The notes under the pieces were generated by a model. The model worked only from the letters and a program-made list of their open reading frames with translations. It searched no databases and was not told the DNA's origin. A stretch of DNA of 64,000 nt from Sulfuritalea sp. (GTDB lineage Bacteria > Pseudomonadota > Gammaproteobacteria > Burkholderiales > Rhodocyclaceae): positions 1-64,000 of the forward strand of contig JAMPYF010000003.1 in NCBI GenBank assembly GCA_023700805.1, given 5' to 3'. Of the stretch, positions 10,932 through 23,384 are shown piece by piece (within the stretch, counting starts at the first letter, position 1; the number at the start of each line of letters is the position of its first letter). The position numbers and the translations under genes were made by a program.

Positions 10932-11141
10932 TTGAACTCGATTTCACCCGATTCGGTATTGAAATTGTTCCGTCAAAACGCCTTCCTTGACCTGCGCAAG
11001 CTGGGCTACCAGCTTGGTGTTGATACCGCCAGTTCAATGCTCACGGCGGTCATCGGCAATCTGGAGCGAAATGGAAAAATTCGCCGCATTGGCGGAAAAG
11101 GTCGTCACACCCTGTTCGTGCTGGCCACGTTTGAGGGATGA
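10932..11141 (+). CDS. Small winged-helix-like protein
   Basis: 69 residues read from a TTG at 10932, chosen because AGGAGG lies 6 nt upstream. An alternative ATG at 10836 would overlap the DUF2934 stop (ATGA) and add 32 residues that look like leader sequence. The protein reads LRKLGYQLGVDTASSMLTAVIGNLERNGKIRRIGGKGRHTLFVL: two helices, then a beta hairpin, the layout of a winged helix. No family is recognised; DNA binding is inferred. Confidence 0.5.
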   Translation: MNSISPDSVLKLFRQNAFLDLRKLGYQLGVDTASSMLTAVIGNLERNGKIRRIGGKGRHTLFVLATFEG

Positions 11142-11212
11142 AGTCATGACCAGGCTTTTTAAGAGTGGGTCACTGACAGTATTGGGTTTCCAGACTACCA
11201 AGGAGGACAGCA

Positions 11213-11437
11213 ATGTTTCCGGAATATCGTGAGTTAGTTTCCCAACTCAAGGCGAATGACCGTCACTTTGACAGCCTGTTCAGCAAGCACAATGAACTGG
11301 ATCAGAAGATTCGGAACATGGAGGCCCGCATCGATCCGGCAAGTCATGAAGATATCGAGATATTGAAAAAGAGGAAATTGCGGCTAAAGGACGAAATGTA
11401 CGAACTGATCAAGAAAGCCAGCTCGGTCCCGGTATGA
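11213..11437 (+). CDS. YdcH/DUF465 family protein
   Basis: 74 residues, wholly helical and charged, with YRELVSQLKANDRHFDSLFSKHNELDQKI and KKRKLRLKDEMYELIKK, the signature of the YdcH (DUF465) coiled-coil family. AAGGAGG lies 7 nt before the ATG. Function of the family is unknown. Confidence 0.85.
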   Translation: MFPEYRELVSQLKANDRHFDSLFSKHNELDQKIRNMEARIDPASHEDIEILKKRKLRLKDEMYELIKKASSVPV

Positions 11438-11505
11438 GAGCTTCATGTAACGCAAGACATTCCTCCCTCATGGGGAGGCCAACGCGTGGTAGTCATAATT
11501 CGAAA

Positions 11506-11748
11506 ATGCTTCCCAAGGATCTTGTCGCCTTCATCGAAAACGGCGTTGTCGAGAAGATGGCCATCAGCAGGCCATCGTCTACTGTCGCATGGACTGTCTA
11601 TGCCTATGGGCAGGCCCTGCCAGCTGATGCCATCAACAGGATCGAACTCAACCTCGAAGGCAGCCAGCGCTTGTGGGCCGATCTTGATGCCGCCTACAGT
11701 TTCATCCGCAAGAGCGGCTTCCGGGAGCAGGTGCTGATTGAGGGCTGA
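11506..11748 (+). CDS. Hypothetical protein, 80 aa
   Basis: The frame can be extended to 11434 (overlapping the YdcH stop by 4 bp) but sequence resembling a folded protein starts at MLPKDLVAFIENGVVEKM. The rest, WTVYAYGQALPADAINRIELN and LWADLDAAYSFIRKSGF, looks genuine. No ribosome site is strong. No family recognised. It closes the run of small same-strand genes. Confidence 0.5.
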   Translation: MLPKDLVAFIENGVVEKMAISRPSSTVAWTVYAYGQALPADAINRIELNLEGSQRLWADLDAAYSFIRKSGFREQVLIEG

Positions 11749-11869
11749 TTGGGGGCTGGCAGTCCGATGAATAGAAGCACCTCACTTTGTCCCTCTTGGG
11801 AGACCAGCAACTGATTTAGAAGGATTCCATGAGATATTCTCTGAATCTTCCCGAAGAGAATGTCACGCG

Positions 11870-13192
11870 ATGAACGCCCTGGCTATAGTGGTCTTGCTGA
11901 TCTTGATCTGCGGCTTTTTTGCGCTGGCAGAAATGGCCCTGGCGGCATCAAGACGATCCCGCCTGCAACTCATGGTCGAAGCCGGCAGCCACACGGCGGC
12001 ACGGGCGATGCGCATCAAGGAAACACCCTCGCGCTTCATTGCGGCCACGCAAACCGGATTGACTACCGCGAGTCTTTTGGCGGGAATCTTCGGCGAGAAT
12101 GCACTGGCTGGGCACATCGAGAACTTCATCGCGGAGTCGCTGCCGCTGCTCGCGGCGGCGCGTAGCGAAATCGCCATCACCACCACCGTGATTGTGGTCA
12201 CGGCCTTTGCCATAGTCTTTGGCGAAATCGTGCCCAAGCGCATCGCTCTCGCCTATCCGGAACAGGTAGCCACTCTGGTCGCCCCCTTCATGCAGTTGTT
12301 CATCCGCGCCTTGTCACCGGCCATCCGATTGCTGTCCTGGTCTGCTGACCTTGTGTTGAAGGTGCTGCCGGTCCGCTCCGCGCCTGAAGTAACCGGTGTG
12401 GAGGATATTCTCGCTGCGGTGGATGAAGGAATCCGGTCGGGCGCCATCGCGCCGGAGGAGAGCCATCTGCTGGGCAATGTGTTTTTGCTCGAAGGCCGTC
12501 ACGTTGCCGCCGTCATGACGCCGCTGAAGGGTGTCGCCTTCATCGATCTTGAGCGCTCGCACAATGAGAACCTGCATGTCCTGCGCGAAGCTCCGCACGG
12601 CCGCTATCCGATTTGCAAAGGCAGTATGCAGAAAGTGGTCGGACTGGCAGAAAGCCGCACCCTGCTTCAGGCAGCGCTTTCCGGTGAGTTGAAGCATTTT
12701 GCAGACTTGCCGCTCACACCACCCCTTTACGTCCCGGCTAGCCTGACGCTGATGGAACTATTGCGCACATTTCGCGAGCGTAACGCCGACTTCGCCCTGG
12801 TCGTCAACGAATTCGGCCTGACCGAAGGCGTGGTCACCATCAGCGATCTGTTTCAGACCATGGCAGGCAACATGATGCCCGGCGTCGACGATCCAGAACA
12901 ATCGCTCGCCGTGCAGCGGGAAGATGGCTCCTGGCTGCTCGATGGCCTGCTCCCCATCGACATGCTGCAGAACAAGCTCGAAATCTCGGGACTGGGGGAG
13001 GAGGCCAATGGCCTGTATCACACGGTCGGCGGCTTTGTGGTGGCACACATGGGCAAGATTCCCAAGCGCGCAGAAAAGTTTCGCCATGGCGAGTGGCAGT
13101 TCGAAGTAGTGGATATGGACCACAACCGGGTTGACGAGGTGTTGGCCGTCAGATTGCAGGGGACTGCCAGTTCTGGTCCGGAAACACCTTGA
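11870..13192 (+). CDS. CorC/HlyC-type membrane protein (DUF21-CBS-CorC_HlyC)
   Basis: 440 residues. N-terminal DUF21 membrane domain with about four helices (residues 1-160; FFALAEMALAASRRSRL and IVFGEIVPKRIAL are hallmark motifs), two CBS domains (about 205-330; VMTPLKGV and ADFALVVNEFGLTEGVVTISDLF) and a C-terminal CorC_HlyC domain (about 345-430; LLDGLLPIDML). Related proteins are implicated in Mg2+ or other divalent-cation efflux and are often mis-called hemolysins. It is followed by the Mrp operon on the same strand with a 12-bp gap, so an ion-homeostasis role fits. Confidence 0.9.
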   Translation: MNALAIVVLLILICGFFALAEMALAASRRSRLQLMVEAGSHTAARAMRIKETPSRFIAATQTGLTTASLLAGIFGENALAGHIENFIAESLPLLAAARSEIAITTTVIVVTAFAIVFGEIVPKRIALAYPEQVATLVAPFMQLFIRALSPAIRLLSWSADLVLKVLPVRSAPEVTGVEDILAAVDEGIRSGAIAPEESHLLGNVFLLEGRHVAAVMTPLKGVAFIDLERSHNENLHVLREAPHGRYPICKGSMQKVVGLAESRTLLQAALSGELKHFADLPLTPPLYVPASLTLMELLRTFRERNADFALVVNEFGLTEGVVTISDLFQTMAGNMMPGVDDPEQSLAVQREDGSWLLDGLLPIDMLQNKLEISGLGEEANGLYHTVGGFVVAHMGKIPKRAEKFRHGEWQFEVVDMDHNRVDEVLAVRLQGTASSGPETP

Positions 13193-13204
13193 TGCCTCAC
13201 TAGA

Positions 13205-16089
<2,885 letters not shown>

Positions 16090-16090
<1 letters not shown>

Positions 16091-16437
16091 TGGAAATCGT
16101 CTTCGCCCTCGCCATTGGCGTCATGGCGGGTTCGGGCATCTACCTGCTGCTGCGCCCGCGCACCTTTCAGGTCATCATGGGCCTGTCACTGCTGTCTTAT
16201 GCGGTCAACCTGTTCATCTTCGGCATGGGCCGGCTGCGCACCGGCGCGGCGCCGGTGATCGACGCGGCGCGCGGCACCGATCCGGCGCTCTACGCCGACC
16301 CGGTGCCACAGGCTCTGGTGTTGACCGCCATCGTCATCGGCTTCGCCGTCACCGCGTTGCTGCTCGTCGTTTTGCTCGCCGCGCGCGGACTCTCCGGCAC
16401 CGACCATGTGGACAGCCGCGAGCCGGAGCGCGAATGA
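16090..16437 (+). CDS. mrpC: Mrp antiporter subunit C
   Basis: 115 residues, three membrane helices, NuoK-like: SGIYLLLRPRTFQVIMGLSLLSYAVNLFIFGMG and DPVPQALVLTAIVIGFAVTALLLVV. Its ATG shares one base with the mrpA stop codon, so the two are translationally coupled. Forms part of the membrane core of the Mrp complex next to subunit D. Confidence 0.94.
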
Positions 16438-18029
16438 TTCAGCACCTGCCCATCCTGCCGATCCTGTTGCCGCTCTTGACCGGGGCCTTGCTGCTGTTCT
16501 CCGGCGAAGCGCGCCACGGCTGGCGCGCCCTGTTCGCACTGTGCGCCACACTGGCGCAACTGGCGGTGGCGCTTGCCCTGCTCGCCGGCACCGATGGCTG
16601 GATCGCCACGCCCTGGCGGGACGGCGTCGTCGTCTATGCGCTCGGCAACTGGGCTGCCCCCTTTGGCATCGCGCTGGTGGTCGACCGACTGGCTGCCCTC
16701 ATGCTGACGCTCACCGCCATCCTCGGCCTAGCCGCGCTGGTCTACGCCCTGGCCCGTTGGGAGCGTGCCGGCAGCCACTTCCTGCCCCTGTTCCAGTTCT
16801 TGCTGATGGGGCTCAATGGCGCCTTCCTCACTGGCGACCTGTTCAACCTGTTCGTCTTCTTCGAGGTACTGCTGGCAGCCTCCTACGGACTGGCTCTGCA
16901 CGGCTCGGGGGCGCCACGCGTCAAGGCGGGCCTGCACTACATCGTGGTCAACTTGGTGGCTTCGCTGGTCTTCCTGGTCGCCGCCGCCCTGATCTACGGC
17001 GTTACCGGCACGCTCAACATGGCCGAACTGGCACTCATCGTGCCGCGACTCGACGCCGATGCGCGTGCGCTGTTCGAAATCGGCGCGCTCCTGCTCGGCA
17101 TCGTCTTCCTCGTCAAGGCCGGTGCCTGGCCGCTCAACTTCTGGCTTCCGGCTGCGTATGCCGCCGCCGCTCCGCCAGTGGGCGCCGTGTTCGCCATCCT
17201 CACCAAGGTCGGCGTGTATGCGCTGCTGCGTTTTTCCATCCTGTTCGGCCAGGACGTCGCGCCGGCGCCTTTCAAGGGCGACTGGCTGTTCTATTGCGGC
17301 CTGGCCACCATTGCTGTCGGCACGCTGGGCGTGCTCGCCGCGCAGAAACTCGACCGTCTCGCCGGCTTCATGGTCGTCGTTTCCTCCGGCACCCTGCTGG
17401 CCGCCTTCGGCTTCACCGGCACGACGCTCACCGCGCCCGCCCTCTACTACCTCACCAGCTCGGTACTCGGCGGCGGAGCTTTCTTCATGCTGATCGAAAT
17501 GGCGGAGCGCAACCGCGCCGCCGCCGCCGATCTGCTGGCCATCAGCTTCGAGGCTTTCGGCCTGCAGGAACGACACGAGTCGGAACATTCGGACGAAATG
17601 GCCGGCGTCGCCATTCCGGCGGCGATGGCCTTCCTCGGCCTGGCCTTCTTCTCCTGCGCCGCCGTGCTCAGCGGCCTGCCGCCGTTGTCCGGCTTCGTCG
17701 CCAAGTTCGCGCTGCTCAAGGCGGCCATCGCCGCGCCGCCGGCGGCACCGGCTCTGCAGGCCGGCCTGCTGTTTGCCGCCCTGCTGCTGTCCGGTCTCGC
17801 CGGCCTGATCGCGCTGTCGCGGCTTGGCATCCGCGTCTTCTGGGACAGCGAGCGACCGACTCCGCGCCTGCAATGGCTGGAAGCCGGCCCGGTGGCGGGG
17901 CTGCTGTTGCTGTGTTTTGCGCTGGCCTTCGGCACCGGCCCGGCGATGACCTACTTCGAGGCGGCGGCGCGTGCGCTGCACGATCCCGCGACCTACATCG
18001 GCGTCGTGCTGCCGGGAGCTCGGCCATGA
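16434..18029 (+). CDS. mrpD: Mrp antiporter subunit D
   Basis: 531 residues, about 14 helices, a NuoM/NuoN-like proton channel subunit. The conserved FLTGDLFNLFVFFEVLL and the loop IVFLVKAGAWPLNFWLP (with the buried Lys) are visible. Overlaps mrpC by 4 bp (ATGA). Works with subunit A in coupling proton uptake to cation export. Confidence 0.95.
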   Translation: MIQHLPILPILLPLLTGALLLFSGEARHGWRALFALCATLAQLAVALALLAGTDGWIATPWRDGVVVYALGNWAAPFGIALVVDRLAALMLTLTAILGLAALVYALARWERAGSHFLPLFQFLLMGLNGAFLTGDLFNLFVFFEVLLAASYGLALHGSGAPRVKAGLHYIVVNLVASLVFLVAAALIYGVTGTLNMAELALIVPRLDADARALFEIGALLLGIVFLVKAGAWPLNFWLPAAYAAAAPPVGAVFAILTKVGVYALLRFSILFGQDVAPAPFKGDWLFYCGLATIAVGTLGVLAAQKLDRLAGFMVVVSSGTLLAAFGFTGTTLTAPALYYLTSSVLGGGAFFMLIEMAERNRAAAADLLAISFEAFGLQERHESEHSDEMAGVAIPAAMAFLGLAFFSCAAVLSGLPPLSGFVAKFALLKAAIAAPPAAPALQAGLLFAALLLSGLAGLIALSRLGIRVFWDSERPTPRLQWLEAGPVAGLLLLCFALAFGTGPAMTYFEAAARALHDPATYIGVVLPGARP

Positions 18030-18039
18030 AAGACCAGCC

Positions 18040-18528
18040 ATGAAGCGTCCGCCGCTGCTGCCGCTGCTGCCAGTCGTGCTGGCCATCGTCTGGCTGCTCC
18101 TCAACGACAGCCTGTCGCTCGGCCATGTCTTGCTCGGCCTCGTCTTCGCCGTGCTGGTCAATGCCGCCGTGCGCCTGCTGCGCCCACTGCCGGCCTGGCC
18201 GCAGCGCCTCCATGTCGCCATCCACCTGTGCTGGCAAGTGTTCCTCGATATCGTGCGCTCCAACATCGATGTCGGCCGCGTGATTCTCGGCGCCACGCGA
18301 CGCCAGCCGACCATCGGCTTCGTCAAGATTCCCCTCGACCTGCGCGACCCGCACGGTCTGGCCATGCTGTCCATCATCGTCACCGGCACGCCCGGCACGG
18401 TCTGGTCCGGTCTCGATCCGGCAACCAACGTGCTCACGCTGCACGTCCTCGACCTGCAGGACGAGGAAGCCTGGATCCGGACCATCAAACACCGCTATGA
18501 ACGCCCCCTGATGGAGATCTTCGAATGA
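18040..18528 (+). CDS. mrpE: Mrp antiporter subunit E
   Basis: 162 residues: two or three N-terminal helices, then a cytoplasmic domain with IVTGTPGTVWSGLDP, the hallmark of MrpE/PhaE. The start at 18040 (MKRPPLLPLLP) lies 10 nt after the mrpD stop; a longer frame starting at 17971 runs inside mrpD and is not used. Confidence 0.92.
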   Translation: MKRPPLLPLLPVVLAIVWLLLNDSLSLGHVLLGLVFAVLVNAAVRLLRPLPAWPQRLHVAIHLCWQVFLDIVRSNIDVGRVILGATRRQPTIGFVKIPLDLRDPHGLAMLSIIVTGTPGTVWSGLDPATNVLTLHVLDLQDEEAWIRTIKHRYERPLMEIFE

Positions 18529-18806
18529 ATGCCATCCTGCCCTTCGCCGTGAACTTCGCGCTCGCCTGTTTCGCGCTGGCCATGGTCTGCGCCCTCATCC
18601 GCCTGCTGCGTGGCCCCGCAGCCCAGGATCGCATCCTCGCGCTCGACACGCTCTACATCAACGGCATGCTGACCATCCTCATGCTGGGCATCGGTTTCGG
18701 CGCTGCAATCTATTTCGACATTGCTCTGCTGATCGCCCTGTTCGGCTTCGTCGGCTCGACGGCGATGGCCAAGTTCCTCCTGCGCGGCGAGGTGATCGAG
18801 CCATGA
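18525..18806 (+). CDS. mrpF: Mrp antiporter subunit F
   Basis: 93 residues, three helices; LIRLLRGPAAQDRILALDTLYING and IALFGFVGSTAMAKFLLRG are typical of MrpF/PhaF. Overlaps mrpE by 4 bp and mrpG by 4 bp, so tight translational coupling is likely. Confidence 0.93.
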   Translation: MNAILPFAVNFALACFALAMVCALIRLLRGPAAQDRILALDTLYINGMLTILMLGIGFGAAIYFDIALLIALFGFVGSTAMAKFLLRGEVIEP

Positions 18807-19114
18807 GCGCGGCCGACGTTCCCCTCTGGGCCGCTCTGCCCGCCGCGGTGTTGCTGATTTGCGGCGGCCTGCTGACACTCGTCGGCTCGCTCGGGCTGCT
18901 GCGCCTGGATTCCTTCTTCGCCCGCATCCACGCGCCAACGATGGGCGGCACGCTAGGCGCCGGCTGCGTGCTGCTCGCCTCGATGCTGACCTCGACGGCA
19001 CTGGCGGAACGACTGGTAATCCACGAGTTGCTCATCACCCTTTTCATCCTGATCACGGCCCCGGTCACCACGACACTGCTGATGCGCGCGGCCATGCTGC
19101 GTAGCCGGGAATAG
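18803..19114 (+). CDS. mrpG: Mrp antiporter subunit G
   Basis: 103 residues, three helices; GLLTLVGSLGLLRLDSFFARIHAPT and LFILITAPVTTTLLMRAA are characteristic of MrpG. Last gene of the operon; it converges on the P-type ATPase gene 86 bp away. Confidence 0.94.
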   Translation: MSAADVPLWAALPAAVLLICGGLLTLVGSLGLLRLDSFFARIHAPTMGGTLGAGCVLLASMLTSTALAERLVIHELLITLFILITAPVTTTLLMRAAMLRSRE

Positions 19115-19200
19115 GCGAGGGCGGACAAATCGGTGGCCGGCAACAGGCAGGGCGCTTGACGCGGGGCCGGGACTCACGGGTCCATTCCCCAGGCTTGGGA

Positions 19201-21933
19201 TCATTGCTCTTGTAGTGCGAGATGCGACGCAATTCGAGTGCGACGAATCACAAACTTTTCCAGCTCTGCAACGCAGAATACCAGTAGCCCGGCACCTAGA
19301 ACCTTGGCCCATTCAAGAAGCGACAGGTCGGTGGAATCAAAGATGGATTGCATCATCGGGGCGTGGGTGTAGGCGAGTTGCAGCGGGATGCAGGCCGCTA
19401 TCGCAAGCAATATGTAGCGGTTCCCGGTCAGCCCTTCCAGGTTCGCTACAGGCGCAAGAATATAGCGGCTATTGACCAGGTAAAACATTTCCGCCACGAC
19501 CACCGCGTTGACTGCCATGGTTCGTGCCGTTTCGATGCTGGTGCCGATTTCTAGTTCCCACAGGAACAGGCCCAGCGCACCGGTCATCATCAGGACGGAA
19601 ACCATCAGCACCCGCCAGACGAAGAAGGCGGACAACAAAGCTTCGCCCGGCGGACGGGGGCGTCGGTTCATGATGCCGTGCTCAGCCGGTTCGAAAGCCA
19701 GGGCCAGGCCCAAGGTACTGGAGGTGACCATGTTGATCCACAACACCTGCGCCGGGGTGAGCGGCAGGGCCAGTTCGAACAGGATGGCGGCAATCACCAC
19801 CAGGGCCTCGCCGCCGTTGGTCGGCAGCATGAAGAGGATGAACTTCTTCAAATTGTCATAAACCGCCCGACCTTCACGCACGGCGGATGCGATGGTGGCG
19901 AAGTTGTCGTCGGCCAGCACCATGTCGGCAGCTTCCTTGGCCGCTTCGGTGCCCTTCATGCCCATTGCCACACCGACATCGGCGCACTTGAGCGCCGGGG
20001 CATCATTCACCCCATCACCGGTCATTGCCACTACCTGACCGTCCGCCTGCAGGGCCTGCACCAGACGCAGTTTGTGTTCCGGGCTGGCACGGGCAAAGAC
20101 ATCGACTTCCATTGCCACGCGCCGCAGGGCGGCATCGTCCATCAATGCGACTTCAGCCCCGGTAATGGCCGGCTTGCCGACGCCGATGGCGAGCTGGGCG
20201 CCGATCGCACGCGCCGTTTCTGCGTGGTCGCCGGTAATCATCTTGACGCGGATGCCGGCATGATGGCAGTCACCTACGGCACGGATGGCCTCCTTGCGCG
20301 GCGGGTCGATGATGCCGACCAGTGCCAGCAGCGTGTATCCATCTTCCAGGTCGGAAACGCTCAAACGCTCGCCCGCCGGCGCTGCCCGCTTGCAAGCCAG
20401 CGCGAGCAGACGCAAACCCTGTGCTGCCGTGTCAGTTGCCATGCGCCGCCAGGTATCGACATCGACCGGATGCTCGCCATCGCGGCTCAATTGGAAGCTG
20501 CACATGTCGAGAACTCGCTCAGGGGCCCCCTTGACGAAAATCCAGGAGTCGCCGTCGCTATCGCGGTGATGCGTGGCCATGAATCGATGCTGCGACTCGA
20601 ATGGAATGGTATCGAGTCGCGGCCATGCAGTCTCGCCGGCATGCTGCCAGAACCCGGTCTTGCCACCCAGCACGAGCAAAGCTCCCTCGGTGGGGTCACC
20701 TTCCACGCGCCAGCTGTCGTCTTCCTGGCGCAGACGAGCGTCGTTGCAGAGCACGCCGGCACGGATTGCCATGGCCAGCGCCGGGTGGTGTTCGGTATCG
20801 ATGATGCGGCCGTCGATACTGAAATCACCTACCGGAGCGTAACCGATTCCGCCGACATCGAATACATGCCCTGCGCAGACTACGCGTTGCACGGTCATTT
20901 CGTTACGAGTCAGCGTACCGGTCTTGTCCGAGCAGATCACCGTCACCGATCCGAGCGCTTCGACGGCGGGCAGGTGGCGGATGATCGCGCGGCGGCGTGC
21001 CATGCGCTGCACGCCGAGCGCCAGCGTTACGGTCATGATCGCCGGCAATCCCTCGGGAATCGCCGAGGCCGTCAGCGCCACGACCATCATGAACATTTCC
21101 TCGGGGGCATGGTCGCGCCACATCGTACCCAGCACAAAGGTAACCGCGGACATCCCTAGAATGGTCAACGCCAATACGCGGCCGAAGCGGTCTATCTGGC
21201 GCAGCAGTGGTGTCGTCAGGCTCTGGATGCCGGTGAGCATTTCATTGATTTTGCCCAACTCGGTCATGGCGCCTGTCGCAACCACAACGCCTGTGGCCTG
21301 GCCATAGACCACCAGGGTGCCCGAATAGGCCATGTCGTAACGGTCGCCCAGCGGGGCATCGGCGCCGACAGCGTCGGTGCTCTTGTCCACCGGCATCGAC
21401 TCGCCGGTCAGCGCGGCCTCTTCGACGCGGAGATCCGTGACCGAAACCAGACGCAGGTCTGCCGGAACACGGTCGCCCGAGACGAGGAATACCAAATCGC
21501 CCGGCACTAGGTCGGTGGCGTCGATTTCGCGCCGGCTGCCGGCACGAATTACCGTAGCATGGGGAGACAGCATCGCACGAATGGCATCGAGCGCGGCCTC
21601 GGCCTTGCCTTCCTGGATGAATCCGATGATGGCGTTGATCACCACTGCGGCGAGCAACACGCCCGTATCGACCCAATGGTGCAGAAAGGCCGTGATGACG
21701 GCGGCCCCCAGCATCACATAGAGCAATATGTTGTGGAACTGCATCAGCAGCCGCTGCAACACGCTACGGCGCTTGGGCGGCGTCAGCCGATTCGGCCCGT
21801 ACCGCGCCATTCGTACGCGCACCTCGGAGTCTGCCAGGCCACCCGGTTCGGTTCGCAGCGCCCGCAAGACATCTTCATGAGCCAGGCTGTGCCAACCCTC
21901 TTGCCGGGAACCAATAATCTGGGTTTCAGTCAT
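19201..21933 (-). CDS. P2-type cation-transporting ATPase
   Basis: 910 residues. Actuator TGES at 176-179, membrane helix 4 motif PEGLP at 293-297, phosphorylated Asp in DKTGT at 336-340, a hinge with TGDGVNDAPAL, and C-terminal membrane helices. PEGLP points to the Ca2+/Na+/K+-type (P2) group, related to the bacterial PMA1/CtpF-like pumps. The helix-6 motif reads NMVTSSTLGLALAFEP, lacking the Asp of the SERCA NxxTD motif, so the ion cannot be named. The start at 21933 follows GGAGA by 10 nt. Divergent from a universal stress protein gene with a 100-bp shared control region. Confidence 0.9.
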   Translation of the reverse strand: MTETQIIGSRQEGWHSLAHEDVLRALRTEPGGLADSEVRVRMARYGPNRLTPPKRRSVLQRLLMQFHNILLYVMLGAAVITAFLHHWVDTGVLLAAVVINAIIGFIQEGKAEAALDAIRAMLSPHATVIRAGSRREIDATDLVPGDLVFLVSGDRVPADLRLVSVTDLRVEEAALTGESMPVDKSTDAVGADAPLGDRYDMAYSGTLVVYGQATGVVVATGAMTELGKINEMLTGIQSLTTPLLRQIDRFGRVLALTILGMSAVTFVLGTMWRDHAPEEMFMMVVALTASAIPEGLPAIMTVTLALGVQRMARRRAIIRHLPAVEALGSVTVICSDKTGTLTRNEMTVQRVVCAGHVFDVGGIGYAPVGDFSIDGRIIDTEHHPALAMAIRAGVLCNDARLRQEDDSWRVEGDPTEGALLVLGGKTGFWQHAGETAWPRLDTIPFESQHRFMATHHRDSDGDSWIFVKGAPERVLDMCSFQLSRDGEHPVDVDTWRRMATDTAAQGLRLLALACKRAAPAGERLSVSDLEDGYTLLALVGIIDPPRKEAIRAVGDCHHAGIRVKMITGDHAETARAIGAQLAIGVGKPAITGAEVALMDDAALRRVAMEVDVFARASPEHKLRLVQALQADGQVVAMTGDGVNDAPALKCADVGVAMGMKGTEAAKEAADMVLADDNFATIASAVREGRAVYDNLKKFILFMLPTNGGEALVVIAAILFELALPLTPAQVLWINMVTSSTLGLALAFEPAEHGIMNRRPRPPGEALLSAFFVWRVLMVSVLMMTGALGLFLWELEIGTSIETARTMAVNAVVVAEMFYLVNSRYILAPVANLEGLTGNRYILLAIAACIPLQLAYTHAPMMQSIFDSTDLSLLEWAKVLGAGLLVFCVAELEKFVIRRTRIASHLALQEQ

Positions 21934-22033
21934 CAGAGAGGTATCTCCGTGTATCGTTATGCATGGCCCATTTGTTGGATTGTCGAACTTGTCTGTGGAA
22001 AGATAGCAGCATTCAAGCGGGAGAAATTTGAAC

Positions 22034-22927
22034 ATGGTCAAACTGAAACGGCTTTTGGCCGCTACCGATCTCTCGGCCCCGTCGCGTCATGCAGTTGACC
22101 GTGGGTTCAGGATTGCCGCCACCACGGGGGCGTCATACAGTGTCATGCACGCCATCGAGCTCGATGCAATCGACGCGCTGCGCGAACTGATCGGAGACGA
22201 CACGGTCGAGGTGAAGCAGAAACTTGAGAATAACGCACGGAAATTGCTGGCGACCTCGTTGGCGGATCCCACCCACAATCAGGGTGTGACCGCCGACGCA
22301 CTGATCGTCTCCGGCGCGCCACTGGCCTCGATTGTCGCCAACGCGGATGCCCTCGAGGCGGATCTGCTGATCCTCGGCGTACGCGGTGAGGACTACTTGC
22401 GTCACTTGCTGCTGGGATCCACGGCATCCCGACTGCTGCGCAAAGCCATTCGGCATCCCATACTTATGGTCAAGCAACCGCCTTACGCACCCTATCGTCG
22501 ATTGCTGATTCCCATCGATTTTTCTCCTGTCTCTGAAAAATCGATCCGTCTTGGCCGGTTGGTGGCCCCCGATGCAGATATCGTCCTGCTTCACGCCTTC
22601 GAAGTTCCCTTCGAATCAAAACTTAGATTTGCTGGCGTCGAAGATGATGTGATTGCACGTTACCGGGTGGCGGCACGAAATGACGCCATGAAGCGCATGC
22701 ACCACCTTGCCCGTATGGCCGAACTGGAAGTCGGTGACTACACACCACTTGTCCTGCATGGCGATCCTTCGCAACAAGCGATCGCGCAAGAACAGGAGCT
22801 TGGCTGCGACCTCATCGTGATGGGAAAGCATGGCACCAGCGTTACGGAAGAGTTGCTGCTCGGCAGTGTTACACAGCACGTAATTGCTGAATCTCAATGC
22901 GATGTGCTGATTGCAGTTGATGCGTGA
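22034..22927 (+). CDS. Tandem-domain universal stress protein
   Basis: 297 residues made of two Usp domains (about 1-145 and 150-297). Domain 1 has LLAATDLSAPSRHAV and ILGVRGEDYLRHLLLGSTASRLLRKA; domain 2 has LLIPIDFSPVSEKSIRLG and VMGKHGTSVTEELLLGSVTQHV, the ATP-binding G-2x-G-9x-G(S/T) type loops. Cytoplasmic stress protein, UspE-like in layout. The start at 22034 is preferred over a TTG at 22028 because GGGAGA would be too close to the latter. Divergent from the P-type ATPase. Confidence 0.9.
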   Translation: MVKLKRLLAATDLSAPSRHAVDRGFRIAATTGASYSVMHAIELDAIDALRELIGDDTVEVKQKLENNARKLLATSLADPTHNQGVTADALIVSGAPLASIVANADALEADLLILGVRGEDYLRHLLLGSTASRLLRKAIRHPILMVKQPPYAPYRRLLIPIDFSPVSEKSIRLGRLVAPDADIVLLHAFEVPFESKLRFAGVEDDVIARYRVAARNDAMKRMHHLARMAELEVGDYTPLVLHGDPSQQAIAQEQELGCDLIVMGKHGTSVTEELLLGSVTQHVIAESQCDVLIAVDA

Positions 22928-23384
22928 ACATTAGCCCTCGAGAAACTTCACAACCCCAATCAATCAAAACGGAACAACACGAAGTTCGCCGGATACTAGG
23001 TGCCGGCGAGAGTGGGTCACCACCGGCCATATTGGCGACAATGGCTTGACAGCCGAAGTTCCTTAACGACCAGAGTAAGCCGAGAGCCAAGGATCGCCAA
23101 CGTCCGCTTCGTAGAAGGCAACTTCCCAGCACTTGGGTTTAGCTCAACGACCGCTGTGGAGGAGCAAACTGATCGCCAAGGCACGCAGCGCTCAGTGGCC
23201 CCTTCGGCTAGGTGTCGGTGACCACTGAGTTCTGCCGACCAACTACCGCAACTCGATGACTTCGGAATGCGGCCATCCGAACGACTGCTGTATCCTTGAA
23301 CTCGCCAGAGCACCATTTGCCAGAGAGCAAGCTCTGGCGAGCAAGGTTGAGGCGCGTCGAAGTGAGTGTCAGCGGGAGTTTGCG
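22928..23384. other. Gene-poor stretch before dedA
   Basis: 457 bp with no credible gene. It contains scattered words such as AACGACCGC and CGTCCGCTTC resembling the recombination-site-like stretches elsewhere in the window. An open frame runs into dedA from 23256 but looks non-coding before 23385. Confidence 0.35.

Noticed and set aside
16406-18043. 545-codon frame overlapping mrpD in another frame
   Set aside because: Arg/Ala/Pro-rich shadow; the mrpD frame has complete antiporter motifs and operon overlaps.
19678-21159. 493-codon plus-strand frame opposite the P-type ATPase
   Set aside because: Created by strong codon bias of the ATPase; no recognisable domain, and the ATPase has every motif.
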